Positions 43,071 through 54,639 are shown, counted from the stretch's first letter. The stretch is 64,000 bases of DNA from Pseudovirgaria hyperparasitica (GCF_010093815.1 NW_022985549.1:1323446-1387445); one strand, 5' to 3'. Numbers and translations: made by a program. The notes: generated from the letters alone by a model not told the origin.

Positions 43071-44859
43071 TGGTAAATCCAGGCAAGCCAAGCACGGGCT
43101 GCTACACATGCCGGAAACGGCGCATCAAGGTAAGCATAGCGTAGCCTTTTGCAGCCGAAACCGGTTACCACGCTGATGATTGCATGTGGCAGTGCGATGA
43201 ACGTAGACCTTTCTGTTTTCGATGCGAAAAGTCCCGCCGAGTTTGCTATGGCTATCGCGGTGAGCATGATCATGTTTTCCGCTCCGAGAATGTGGTTTCC
43301 AGGGGGCATGCAACAATCCACCGACAACGGACGATGTTCGAATATGTGACTAGCATGAATGGCTTCACAGATCCCACTGCACACTCTTTCTTTCCAGTCG
43401 ACCCAGAGTCTTTGGTACTGCTACATCTTTTCAGTCATGCGGAATGGAAGGAGAACAGCATTTTGTTGATTGCCAAGGACATGCGGCAGAATGCTTTACC
43501 ATCATCGCCAATCACGCCCATCACAACGGCGTTTGCTTGGGTGAATGCGCCTCTGAGTCCTTACACTACTAACTCATTCGATCATGCTCGAATTAAGTAT
43601 ACGGAAGCAGTGGTCAAAATGCGAAAGATGCTTGAGGACCCCTCTCAAGCTTCGAACAACGAGCTTCTCTTATCTATGGTCATGCTTGCTATGCTAGAGG
43701 TAGCTATACTGTGATGAAACACACCGGGTAAACGACTTCAGACTGACGCCTTTAAGGTTGCTATCGGAAATTCTGCGCGGCCCAACGAAGGTGTTCTGAC
43801 TCACCTCCGAGGGGCTGTACATTTCGTTGAGGAGACTCGAAAGATGTCTCATTTGAGAGGTGCTATGAGTCTTATAGAGGCTACAAAGAATGATGGCACT
43901 TCGGAGGCCTTCAACCCCCTGATACTAGCAGTAATGATGATACATCTGGTACGACACGTAGCTATCTGAGTTGTCCCAAATCAGTGCTAAAACCTATTCA
44001 GATATTGGCATGGATCGTCAATCCACTACCCCATGCACTACAGATGCATGCGGCCATGAAAAATTTCAGTCTTACAGCAGGACCTCTGTTACGTCTACCG
44101 ACTTTCTTTGCCCGTCTGACACAGCTTGGGGTCACTACTGCAGAGGTTCACACTGAGCTCAGATCATATCGAGCAACGCAATGGGCCGGAGTCACCGACG
44201 AGAAACTTGCTCGACTATACTCAAAGTGCTGCCGGCTAGCATGCCGACTGTCGAAGGCAATCCCTCAGAATTATTGTGTTGATGAAACGTGCCCAGTGGA
44301 GAGTGAGCCTCTGAAATTTAACGACACGTGGGACAACCCGAACCAGCGAGACTGGAGTATATGGGGCCGCAGAGATTTTAGCACTGTATGCCTATACCGA
44401 ATAATCGTTTGCGTCGCATCGCGTCGATGCATTGCACGTATGATGGATGCAATGTCTTTTGACGACCCAAATGCTATCTACCATATGATCGCCTTGGAGG
44501 ATGCCGACAACAAAGTGAAGAACCTCCTCTCACTGGCCTGCCAAGACATTTTTGATATGGTACCACATTTCTTCGACGCATCTTGCCCACCGAGTCCCAT
44601 CCCAAAGGACGCGGGCTCGGGGGATGACAATATGGCTTTCTGGGGTGTACAAAAACCAAAGATAGGCGCATACCTGCTCATGATGCCATTGAGAGCTATC
44701 ATGTCCATACCGGAGCTTCCACAGGAGACCTATGACAAGGTTGTCTCGATTGCCGTCCAACTTTCCCAGGGAACAGGCATAGATTTGGAATACATAATGG
44801 TAAGATTGTGCGGAAATCTGTTTGAGGAGGATGCCCGAACAAACTGCTTTTTCACATGA
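43070..44859 (+). CDS. Zn2Cys6 fungal transcription factor
   Basis: Four exons: 43070-43129, 43193-43699, 43757-43948 and 44002-44859 (538 aa). Introns are 63, 57 and 53 nt, all phase 0. The zinc cluster is intact and split by intron 1: CYTCRKRRIK/CDERRPFCFRC...RVCYGY. The remainder follows the fungal-specific TF (DUF3468-like) pattern: FFPVDPESLVLLHLF, a YTEAV repeat helix, LLLSMVMLAMLE/VAIG, LTHLRGAVHFVEE and HAAMKNFSLTAGPLLRLP. It would bind CGG-type DNA elements in the nucleus. Exon 1 is exactly 20 codons with the intron before the third Cys, the same as the neighbour at 42164. A possible GT donor close to the end (44801) leaves the last 18 residues uncertain. Confidence 0.9.
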
Positions 44860-45269
44860 AGAGCAGTAATACGGTCGGCATGGGCTGGCAAAATGTTTCC
44901 TGCTGCTCACTGCACTAGCACAGTGAAGCAGCAAATATCTATTTCGTCCTCTTATGGCATATAAGGGACACTCAGTACACCCCGTCAATGCAGGCTATGA
45001 ACATCAACCCACTGAAGTTTCATCGATCGGTAACACGAAAAGCAGTTCTTCTACACCTTCCACGGTTGAACAGGGAGTTGACTACACAAGTCTTCACTAC
45101 CGGGTCGTCACCTTACGTTATCAAACTGATTCACTAAACCCCAACACGCTCCCTCAGACGCATTGTTCAGCCGACCCGGCATTTCGCCACTAGCTACCTC
45201 CACTCCTTAACCTTCCCTTTACCTCTGGTTCAGGGCACAATTGCTGCACGGCATCTGTGGCACCTCAAC
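44860..45269. other. Intergenic region
   Basis: 410 bp between the regulator and the next same-strand gene; promoter and 3' UTR by position. No gene. Confidence 0.4.
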
Positions 45270-46997
45270 ATGGCTTCACAGGAACCTGAAAGAGATCGCT
45301 TTGCAAATCCAACTGCTATACAGGAACCTGACAAAGAGCTGTTCGCAACTCCGTCTGCAGCGCAAGAATTCCACCACTCTTTCGCTACCCCAAAGCGCAA
45401 GCTATCCAGAAAGGATGTGAACCGCGATTGGCCAATCGAGCCTAAATCTCCTCCAGATACCAGCCCAAAGCAAGCTCTCCGAGTAGAGCTACCCAACATC
45501 TCCCCATACTCACAGTCGACCGAGAGTTTTCTCGAAATGGATTCAAGCATGCTGCGTGACGATCCGCCGAACAGCGTTGTAGATGAGACGGAGACATTTC
45601 TTTGGGACTCGCCGCTACCTTCATCATCTATGATCGACGAAGACGACAAAGGGCCGCAGGACCAAGCGCAAAATCATGAATCGCATGTTGTACCTTCTTC
45701 CGTGGAGGACGAGCGCTCGAGTTCGTCAGCTCTAGTTGATTTGATCGACTTGACCGAGCACGATGACATCAACACCGATCTACTGTCGCACACAAATGAA
45801 AATTCCATCTACCATACAACGTCGTCTGATGATGAGTGCCCAGCACACATGTCCGAGGGTTACATCGAAGCAGGTTCTCCTCCAAGTACCCCAACACTCG
45901 GATCTCGCATTCTAGCACGCAGTCCAAGCAGCCGCCTAGAGACAGCTTTTCATCTACAAATACCAAGTGAGGAGTTCCTGAGCCCATTCGACCATGCAGT
46001 AAAAAGCGACAATTCAAACACTTCCCTCAGCAGCCCTGCCATCCTCGCTCCTACCCCAGCGTCTGCACATGAGCAGAAACACTCGCCATTTCCTACACAG
46101 CCTCATACTGCCAGCTTCGACTGTGAGACTGTCCGCTTAGGAAAATTCAAGAATACATCGTCGTCTATTTTGACGAAGGACATAGTTGAATCAGAGGAAC
46201 ATCAGTTGAAGAGAAAGATCAGTCAGGTTGACAAACCTATCGAGCATTCGCCCGTGAAGATGCTGCGCAAGGACTCAGACATGAGTGAACTTCATCTTGA
46301 TATTGACCTTGCACTTTCACCTCCCTCTCGCATGTCTAAGATTGTCAAATGGCTTACCAAATTTATTTTCACTATGACCGGAACTCTTCTTGTCAGTTTC
46401 TCAGGCTGGCTCATCGATCAAGTCAGGTTGAGCGATAATAGGCCAAACGTTTATGGATACGTCATCTTGAGCTCCATATTCTTCCTGGGGTACAAGCTTA
46501 TACTTTACGGTAGGCCGTCTGATGAGGTGGGCGCACCCACGGGTGGTGATACGTTCGAGGGACTGGCGCGACAGGTTGACAAAGAGTTGGAAGACAAACT
46601 TCAAGACAGTGCGAAGACCCAGATGAGCAATGAATATGTTAAGATCAATGCGAAGGAAGCGCAAGGACGAGTCGGAAAGCAAGTAGTCAAGTCTAAAGAG
46701 AAGCACAATGGACCGAAGAAGCCTACAGCATCCGAGCCGAAGCGTTCCACGAAAGGTGGCCTGCCTAAAGACTCTCTAGATTCAGGTCACAAGTGTAGCG
46801 CTGCATTGTCCGACAGGGGTACGCGTAGCAAAGATCAGACTTGCAAAAGCCAACCTACAGGAGTCAAACCTGCGAAGAAGAACGTTACCCGAACGATCGA
46901 GGACGAGGAGGAAAACCTTGATGATCAGCTCGAATGGGCGTATAACATGCGAAAGGAAAAAAACGCCCTTAGGGCACGAGCGGCTGTTAAGGATTAG
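45270..46997 (+). CDS. Two-transmembrane fungal protein of unknown function
   Basis: 575 aa, one exon, starting at ATG 45270. Residues 1-350 are acidic and Ser/Pro-rich, probably disordered. They open with three short repeats around FANP/FATP/FATP. About residues 358-382 (WLTKFIFTMTGTLLVSFSGWLI) and 394-413 (YVILSSIFFLGYKLILYG) are two membrane spans joined by a short loop. The C-terminal 150 residues are strongly basic, ending in an acidic/helical tail (DEEENLDDQLEWAYNMRKEK). The many basic clusters would suit a nuclear-envelope or ER protein with both ends on one side, but this is only inference. I recognise no domain. Confidence 0.72.
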   Translation: MASQEPERDRFANPTAIQEPDKELFATPSAAQEFHHSFATPKRKLSRKDVNRDWPIEPKSPPDTSPKQALRVELPNISPYSQSTESFLEMDSSMLRDDPPNSVVDETETFLWDSPLPSSSMIDEDDKGPQDQAQNHESHVVPSSVEDERSSSSALVDLIDLTEHDDINTDLLSHTNENSIYHTTSSDDECPAHMSEGYIEAGSPPSTPTLGSRILARSPSSRLETAFHLQIPSEEFLSPFDHAVKSDNSNTSLSSPAILAPTPASAHEQKHSPFPTQPHTASFDCETVRLGKFKNTSSSILTKDIVESEEHQLKRKISQVDKPIEHSPVKMLRKDSDMSELHLDIDLALSPPSRMSKIVKWLTKFIFTMTGTLLVSFSGWLIDQVRLSDNRPNVYGYVILSSIFFLGYKLILYGRPSDEVGAPTGGDTFEGLARQVDKELEDKLQDSAKTQMSNEYVKINAKEAQGRVGKQVVKSKEKHNGPKKPTASEPKRSTKGGLPKDSLDSGHKCSAALSDRGTRSKDQTCKSQPTGVKPAKKNVTRTIEDEEENLDDQLEWAYNMRKEKNALRARAAVKD

Positions 46998-47434
46998 CGT
47001 AACTGACGGAAGGTTGTTGGCCAACACAATCCGTCGTGATTGCCTACATAAAGGAGCGACTACATCTACGCATGCTAATCGCTATCCATTCAATTGAGCT
47101 ATTTGAGAAGGAAGGAATAGTAGGAAACTGTACACTATAAATGCTTAATGAAAGCTCTACTCGAGGATGATTGTAATGCTACAATATGAAGTATTGACTG
47201 ACCGGAATATGCGAGGTTCCAACTCACAATGATGCTGGTCACATCAATACTGACTGTTCCATCGAAATCCACCTCCGTTTCCGGCAAACATAGAGAACCT
47301 CGGCTATACTAAATACCCAACTCGGGAAAAGATGTCCAATCAACAAACCACATCAGTTCATCACGTAATTGTTCTGCTATTATTATGTTCTTGACCATGT
47401 TACAGGAGTATCAAAGTGTACAAAGTATCCCAAC
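46998..47434. other. Intergenic region
   Basis: 437 bp between same-strand genes, AT-leaning. No gene. Confidence 0.4.
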
Positions 47435-48178
47435 ATGTCGGACTTCGCCAACGGCGCCATCGGCTTTGACGTCAGCATCGCAGACCCGGTCGCGCGGATT
47501 CAAAGCTTCATCGACAAATGGCATCAAGCAAAGGACTACAACGTATGGCTACCCATCTATAACTTCTTACCCTCATGTCTGTCTCAGACGATTGCCTTGC
47601 ACATCTAACACGCCCAGGGCTTCGACGCCGCCTTGATGCGTCACATTCGCATCATTTCCACCTCTCTATCCCCTTCTTCTTCTTCATCCAGTCCTGGCGT
47701 TGATGACATGTCCTATCCTGCAACAGTTGCCACAGCAAAATTCACTCTCCTCACCATCCCTGCTCTCTGTAACCCCATGAGTCGCATGCATGGTGGCGCC
47801 GTCGCTCTGCTCGTCGACATGGCAACCACAATGACGACGGCAGTGATCAGCAAGGAGGGATGGTGGGAATTCGGCGGGGTGAGTAGGAAGTTGGCAGTCA
47901 CTTACTTGCGGCCAATTCTGGGGGATGCAGAGATCACGATTCTGTGCGAGTTGAGGAGTGTGGGAAAGCGGTTGAGTGCGTACAGCCCTTTCTTTTCCCT
48001 CTTTGGTCGTGGCTAGGAAGGGTATATGTATGATGGCCCGCGAGGCGTGTGGACGCTGACTTGTCCAGCGTTTTGTCAATGTCTCATCGAAGACGAGCAG
48101 GGAAATCTGTTAGCGGTTGGCGAGCATGATAAAAGCGCGTTGAGCACGTCGGATCCAAGCCGCAAAAGCAAGATGTGA
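47435..48178 (+). CDS. Hotdog-fold thioesterase (4HBT / ACOT13-like)
   Basis: Three exons: 47435-47542, 47618-47975 and 48069-48178 (191 aa). Introns are 75 and 93 nt. The hotdog core is clear: PMSRMHGGAVALLVDMATTMTT, where the HGG turn and central helix with Asp define the acyl-CoA thioesterase site. Then GVSRKLAVTYLRPILGDAEITI and, after intron 2, an antiparallel strand in TFCQCLIEDEQGNLLAVGEHDKS. It probably hydrolyses aromatic or acyl-CoA thioesters (PaaI/ACOT13 group). No clear targeting peptide. An insertion of Ser residues (PSSSSSSPG) between the first helix and the core is unusual. Confidence 0.87.
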
Positions 48179-48379
48179 CAAATTGCTATCACAGAGTGCT
48201 GGCTGGTGAGGGGACCGCAAAGGTTGGGGGTCTCTGCCCAACTCGCGCGCTGGTTGAGGCCCATAGAGTCATACGTAATCGTAGTTCAACCCATAATTTG
48301 GGGTAGAAATCTAGTAAGACTTGATAGGCAGTGGTATCGGAAAATGACGTCGCTATATAGATGTTAACAAAAAGACAGT

Positions 48380-51037
48380 TCAAGTCTTATCCTCTCTAGC
48401 TACTTCCACAAAGCTTTCGCTTCCTTCTCTTGCCCACACATGAATTCCAGGTCCAGTGCCATTTTCATACCACTCTCCTCCCCCATATCCGGGCCAGCCG
48501 GTATACCCACCAACTGCTCCCCTCATATATGGCACAACCTCCTCGCCAATCCTCATCTTTAGTGTGCCCACCTTGCGCAGCCACTCCCAAGTACTTACAT
48601 AAGCATGCGCCCGTGCATGAAAGTTGCCCGGCGCGCGCGTCTGCTCCTGTGCCACAGCAGCATTCCGTCCGAGCGAGGTGTTGTTCAGAAGACATCGCAT
48701 GGTAAACGCAAAGGGGCGATTGGAGAATATTACCGGGAGCGAGAAAATGGCAAGGAGCGTGTAGAGCACGAGAAGAACAATGCCGGGAATGGCATAGACA
48801 GCGTGAAAAGACAAACGAGGAGCGCGGACTTGGACATACGTCTGGTGTGTCAAAGAATCCTGGCCGATCTCCTCCATCGACGGATGCATTTTGGTCCCTA
48901 CCGTCACACTCGCCATGATGTCGGTCCATACCAAGCTTAGTATATCAGCACTGCCCTCGGCGGTCTTGCTCATCTCCGCCCACTTGCTTCGTAAAGCAAG
49001 ACAATGTAGGCCCGAGTAATTTGGCAGCCACATCTGGTCCGTGGCAAATGCGGATGTGAGAACTTGGGTCAGAACACCTCGCGGTGCGATTGTGCCTGCT
49101 AACATGTCTTTGAGGTTGACATCTGCGCGCCCGGAGCCTGTCGCAGTCATTTGCCAGCGTGCGGGCGAAGATGGTGGGAGGAGGAATGTCGGTGCACGAA
49201 CATATGTATAGCCTGGTGTGTCTGCTTCCGCAGGCGAGACGAGGCCCCATAAGGGGGTTGATAGCGCTGACTCTTTGCCCGGAGAACGCCAGTCTTCAGT
49301 TGCCCAAAGAGGATACTCGGATTCGCTGGCATAAGATTTGTCTCTAAGCGCCGTGACTTTAGTGTTATCCAGGGATGGGGTAGCAGAGGAATTGTGGGTG
49401 TAAGAGATGGTCTTGACAGAGGCGCGGACGGTGCCTGCGCAGATGCGGATGCTAGTTTTCCACCGAGAGCCCGCTTCTTCCTCAAGTACAGATCCGGAGT
49501 CGATGCGATACGGTGAACTGAGGAAGTAGCTGCATGCCATAGTGGGCGTGCCGTCGAAGGTGCTTTGGTCGCTGGCGCCGCCAGTGCAAAAATGCTGGAG
49601 CTGGGTGAGGAGGTAGGCGGCGTATTGGTACGGATATTGCTCAGCGATATCAAGTCGGCCAGTTGGTGTGTTTAATGAACCATCTGTATTCATGGTTACT
49701 ATAGGTAAGCCATACCAAGACACGTCTAGACTGGTGCTTGTCGGCTTAAGAGGGAATAGCAGGGTGCTGAGACTGCTGTTCATGGCTTGGAGGTCGAGGG
49801 GATATCGTCCGCTGGTTGTTGGATCTGTGATGTTGAATATCATACTAAGCAGTTTGTTTTGAACTTGGGCAACTTCGGTCGCGCGTGTTTGAACGTCCAA
49901 ACTCTCGATACCTTGGGAGATGGACTTCAAATCCCCAGACCACATGTTCGAAAAGCCACCGTCATCGACGAGTTCCACATCGGTCAACGGAAAATCATCA
50001 GGGTCATCCCCAGGTTGAAGGGTCATTTCGAAAGACAGGTTTGTACTGGCACAAGACAGATCTGGTGCTACCCAGAGAATGTCTTCCTCCCAAGTAGCTG
50101 ACACCTCTGGAGCCGAGTGATTGCGATATCCGATCCCGCCGTGCTCCATATCCACGACGTTGCCTTCAATGAGCATAGTGCCATAGCCAAGCGGAATAAG
50201 ATTGTTGACCTGTCGGTATAAGCCAGACACATAAGGTTGATTGGAGTCGATATTTGCGGAGAAGGATCGTTTCCAAAATCTGTACTGGAGATCGAAGATG
50301 CTAGCCACGGTCGACACTTTTGAGTAGCTTGTGAAGAATCTCCAGATATCCTGCGGAATATCTGCTGTGGAGGGCTGGACCTGTAGGACCCCCCCTCTCA
50401 CAGAAACGGTAACATTTGGACCATCGATTGCCGCTCCAGGGCAAACCTGAGTTGGAGATCCACAATCCCGGGAGAGCGGTTTTTCTGGTCGGTGTTGAGT
50501 GGCTTTGCCGAACGACGTTACATCGCGAAGATAGCTAAATTCGACTGTTTGATTTCCAACGATCTGGACTTCTTCATGAAAGCCCAGAGGTGTGACAATA
50601 CCGGCAACCAGAGTGAGTAAACTAAGAAGTCCACCGGTGAAGACCATGCTCGTGACGCGCCTTTCCACATTCCTTACTGCAGCAGAGTCTGTGCGAAGTA
50701 GCGACGGCCATGACGAAGAATGCAGCTGGCGAGCTATGACAGACCTGCAAGATCCTCAGTACATGGATGGAGCATCTGGAGCAGACGGAGTACTGACCAT
50801 GTCGCAGCCGAGGCCTCTTTATTATGATATCTGAGGAGGAACAGGCCTACCAGTAGAGGAATCGTATATGTGGCTAGTACAAGAGTCAAATACGGTCCAG
50901 TTAAGCTTGAGTGCGCCTCATCCGCCAAATGGCTTGCTCCTCGTATTTTTCAGTAGTCGAAAATACTCACCAATTTGTGTGCCAAGAGCAAGTAAACCAG
51001 ACGCCTGCCCAACACTCAGTGAGCGTATATTGTCCAT
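48380..51037 (-). CDS. Large fungal membrane glycoprotein of unknown function
   Basis: Exons 51037-50971, about 50939-50798, and 50744-48380 (about 857 aa). Spans: one in exon 2 (YLTLVLATYTIPLLVGLFLL), one after the LLRTDSAAVRNV motif (SLLTLVAGIVTPLGF), then about 580 residues of extracytosolic sequence with many N-glycosylation sequons and Cys pairs. A last span near residue 750 (VYAIPGIVLLVLYTLLAIFSLPVI) leads into a cytosolic tail. The phrase RTDSAAxRNV...VTPLG is conserved in a family of Pezizomycotina membrane proteins without known role. The first intron is very short (31 or 34 nt), so exon 1 is less sure than the rest. The second intron (50745-50797) is well supported by phase. Confidence 0.78.
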
Positions 51038-51746
51038 AAAGTCATAATCTCATCAAAATACGGCGCACAGCTCAATCATGCGTGCTGACTGTGAAGATCC
51101 AGCGAAGAGAATTGCAGAGAAAAGAAGAAAAGGGCGCCGCAATTGAGCAATGTCAAAGCTTTCCCTATACATGACGGAGGCCAATCCTGGCCCCCATACG
51201 AGCAGTTGAACAATGCATTTTCGCCCCAATGAGCTTTGCGAGAGACAGCCACTACGATAATTTAGTGTCTATTTCTGGCGAACTTGTATGGATTTGCGTT
51301 TCAGAGGTGAGGAAAGGGGACATTGAACAAAGACGTTGCTCTGAACCCTGCACCTTGTCGGGGGTTGCAACATCATTGACAGATGGTTGGTAGTCACGAA
51401 TATGATAGGATAGCTGCATCTGTTGTGCCGTGCCTCAGGCTGAATACGGGGTTGACTGGACAGCCTGCAACAAGAGGAGGGGTGATTACGATGAGATGAG
51501 TGAGCTGCAAGGAATAGCGTCCATCCATCTAGTGGTACAACGACTCTATAAAAGATCCCACTACAGAAGAGATGATGTTGTAGTGCTGAACGGCTCGAGG
51601 GGACTTTGAGGGATATTATGTGTATGTACAGCGTGCTTAATGTCAGTAGGTAACATAGAATTCTCTACATATATGTTACCTTGACGCATTACCTCGCTGG
51701 ACTATCTTTGGGTATTCTTAACCTCATAGCTGACGGAGATACGAGC
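51038..51746. other. Intergenic region
   Basis: 709 bp upstream of the membrane glycoprotein gene and downstream of HEM3. No coding signal. Confidence 0.45.
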
Positions 51747-52935
51747 CTAAGCACCGCCTTGCTCCTCTATAATGCGCCTGTTTAGGACGATCTTTTGTAA
51801 AATCTTATCAGCACCTTTTTCGACCAAGAGCCTCGCGGCCTCAATCCCGAACTCCTCCGCATCATGATTCGTTGCAACCTTCTTTGTCAGCTGGATTTCC
51901 GCAGACTCCTCGCCCTCTAGGCCCACCACAATCGCCTTCATTGTTAGATCGTCCGTGAATCGACTCTCTCCCTGCACCGCAGCCCCGGCGTGATCATAGT
52001 CGGCTGCAGGCTGGACACCGGTTGCAACGCCATCTTTGACCTTTCGCCAACTCGTTTCCACCCCGATGGGTACACTACACCCACCCTCTAGTGTCCTCAT
52101 CAAGCTGCGCTCCGCGAGGCACGCCTTGGTGGTCCATGGACACTGTATCTTCTCTAGTAATTTCTGAGTCGCTATGTCCTCGCTTTTAATCTCAATCCCG
52201 ATCGCGCCTTGGCCAACTGCATGTAGTACATTGCCTTCGTCCGGGTTGCTACTCAGGTTACTCGAGATCCGGTTTCCCAAACCCAGCCGAAGTATACCGG
52301 CAGCAGCCAGGATGATGGCCGCGTATTCTGAGTCTGGCGCATCGAGTTTGGCGAGTCGTGTACCGACGTTACCGCGCAGGTTGGCGAATTTGAGGTGCTT
52401 ATAGCGCAGCTTGAGTTGTGCAGAACGACGGAGGGAGGATGTACCAATGACAGAACCTTCAGGAAGGGTGGCGAGGGTCTTGTGAGTTTCAGCGTATTTT
52501 GGGTGAATTATTACGGCGTCACGGGCGTCCGCGCGAGGGAGGATCGCGCCAATTTTCATGTTTTGGGGGAGCTGGGTGGGCATGTCTATACTGATTGTTA
52601 GAGTGTGCTCAAGCTGTGAGTAGACTAGGTGCAATCTTGCCCTTCAGAGAGTGAACAATGAGGTCCAGCTTTCCCTGGTCGAGGAGGACTTCGAGCTCAT
52701 GTGTCCACAAGTTCTTTGCGTTCATTTCATGCAGCGCCGTCTTCTTGTCCGCGTCGCCGAGATTGGTGTCGATAGCCACGGTCTCATATGTCCGACCTGG
52801 CCATGCTTCACGCAGGGCACGCTCCGTAATTGTTGTTTGCATTCGTGCTAATGCTGACCGCCGGGTGCCCATTCGAATTGCATCGGGGACCCCAGCAGTC
52901 GGCACTGAGGGTGTCTCTGTGGCCGTGGCGGCCAT
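51747..52935 (-). CDS. HEM3: Porphobilinogen deaminase (hydroxymethylbilane synthase)
   Basis: Two exons, 52935-52641 and 52585-51747 (377 aa). It joins four porphobilinogen molecules into hydroxymethylbilane, the third step of haem synthesis (EC 2.5.1.61), in the cytosol. Motifs in order: RMGTRRSALARMQT near the N-terminus, the conserved VHSLKDMP created across the intron, GTSSLRRSAQL, FANLRGNVGTRL, AVGQGAIGIE, and the dipyrromethane-cofactor Cys in EGGCSVPIG. The intron (52586-52640, 55 nt) uses a GC donor (AAGG/GCAAGA) with a normal AG acceptor; no GT donor nearby restores the frame. It is divergent from the PEX11-family gene 418 bp away. Confidence 0.96.
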
Positions 52936-53353
52936 TGTGAAGATTTGGTAGATCAATTAATGCCGGAAAGCGCAATGAAGGACGAAGGAACCTTGGAGAC
53001 TAGACAGTTGAGAAGGATGGAGAAATTATATATTGTGAAGTCCTCAGATGGACAGCAACATAAGTCGAACATGATGCATTTGCGCCACTTCAACCAACCG
53101 CGGGGCAGTCGTTCAGCCTCCCCGCTGTGGCTATTTGGAAGTAGATTGATTGTTGGCCTGAGAATTAAGGCACTAAGCCTACTGCTCGGCTTCCGCTCAC
53201 GGCTCACAGGGACCTCGGCTAGCCTTGATGTTAGCGATCCAACCTTTATGCTCAAACTCATGCCAGGGCTAATTATGCCCTGAAATTCGCGTCTACAAAC
53301 GCTGGACACTTATATCATCATACCGGGACCTCTCATCCGTTTAAGCCGCGAAA
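52936..53353. promoter_or_regulatory. Divergent promoter, HEM3 / PEX11-family gene
   Basis: 418 bp between two divergent start codons. Short ORFs on both strands here are not supported. Confidence 0.55.
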
Positions 53354-54274
53354 ATGGCATCCTTTCCTCCAGCTTCCAACCTCAAGAAGCTGCAATCTCT
53401 CATCCATGCGCACACTGTATCCTCCCTCAACACAACCGACACTCTCCTCCTCCGAGCCTCTAAGCTCTTCTCTACCCCGGCCGGCATTGACAGTGCGCTC
53501 CTCACGCTCCAATACACCCTGAAGTTTGCCTCGAAGCGGCTTCAAGCCCGCCTTGAATCCCAACTCGCTGCGCTCGCCGAGAGCATCGCGTCGAAAGCCG
53601 AAGGCGCTCTACTGCCAGGCGAGACCATCGTAGCGGAAGTCCCCAGTCCGCCCGGCGCAAAGCGCATCGCGAAGCTGAGTGAGGGCGCGGGCAATCTGAG
53701 TGCAAAGATAAGCGATGTGCGGATGTTTATGAGACTATGGGGCTTGTTGGGCATGTACGCATGGGCTCGAAGCACCTATGCGGCGCCGCCGAAGGATACT
53801 ATTTTGAAAGCGATTGCATGGGGGCAGATCACCGTGATGACCGCTTTCCAGTTCCTCGAGAACGCTGTTTATCTCGCTAGTCAGGGCGTATTGAATGGTG
53901 AGGGCTGGCTGGGCGAGGCAGGGGCGCGGAGAAAGGGAGACTGGATGGTCAAGTCGTGTCAGTGCTGGGTTGCGTATATCGGTTTAGACTTTGTGAGATT
54001 GGGATATGAGTGGTATAAAGAAAGGAATGGGTTGAATGAGGAGGTTGTGAGTGGTAATGTAGAGAAAGAGAAGGAATTCAAGATGGCGGCGCTGCAGCGC
54101 ACGAAGGATAGGAATGCGTTATGGTGGAGGCAATTTGTGAAGCAAGCAGCATACTCGCCGATGGCGCTGCATTATAGTGTTACAACACCGCTGATATCGG
54201 ATACTACGATTGGATGGACTGGTATGATTGCGGGAATCTCAGGGTTGATGCATTTGTGGAGGCAGACAGCATGA
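53354..54274 (+). CDS. Peroxisomal PEX11-family protein (PEX11C/gamma-like)
   Basis: 306 aa, one exon. PEX11 proteins remodel the peroxisomal membrane and drive peroxisome division. The family pattern is visible: an N-terminal TTDTLLLRASKLFSTPAGIDSALLTLQY helix (about 28-55), LSAKISDVRMFMRLWGLLGMYAWA (about 113-137), AFQFLENAVYLASQGVL, and a C-terminal YSPMALHYSV...GMIAGISGLMHLW span. The shape with a DxRMFxRLWGL segment fits the PEX11C/GIM5-like branch of filamentous fungi. No PTS is needed for this class. The last span would anchor it in the peroxisome membrane. Confidence 0.88.
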   Translation: MASFPPASNLKKLQSLIHAHTVSSLNTTDTLLLRASKLFSTPAGIDSALLTLQYTLKFASKRLQARLESQLAALAESIASKAEGALLPGETIVAEVPSPPGAKRIAKLSEGAGNLSAKISDVRMFMRLWGLLGMYAWARSTYAAPPKDTILKAIAWGQITVMTAFQFLENAVYLASQGVLNGEGWLGEAGARRKGDWMVKSCQCWVAYIGLDFVRLGYEWYKERNGLNEEVVSGNVEKEKEFKMAALQRTKDRNALWWRQFVKQAAYSPMALHYSVTTPLISDTTIGWTGMIAGISGLMHLWRQTA

Positions 54275-54639
54275 ATGGAGGGGCAACATTAATCCGCAAC
54301 ATGAGCAGCCATCGAATAGTGTCCTCTCTGTGTTTGTCTTGCTGGCTTACTAGCAATTCTTGTGGTGAAATCGCAATGTATCTTACTTTCGTATATATTG
54401 CCTTCTCTTTGGCGATGAGACATTCGAATCAAGGCACTGCGCCCTTGCTCCATGACTATGTTCCTGACAGAAGTTTACTCCTCACCGGATGGTGCTATTC
54501 TGTGTACTTGCACTCCGTATCCAAGTCAGTCAGCAAGTCACTGCCGGATATCGGCCTCTGATTAACGCCGTCTCCGCCTATGCCACTGAGTCTGGATAAT
54601 TGATATGCACCCAACCAAGACTAAGATTGGCCCTCACAG
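54275..54639. other. Convergent intergenic region
   Basis: 365 bp between the 3' ends of the PEX11-family gene and MKT1; 3' UTRs by position. Confidence 0.5.
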
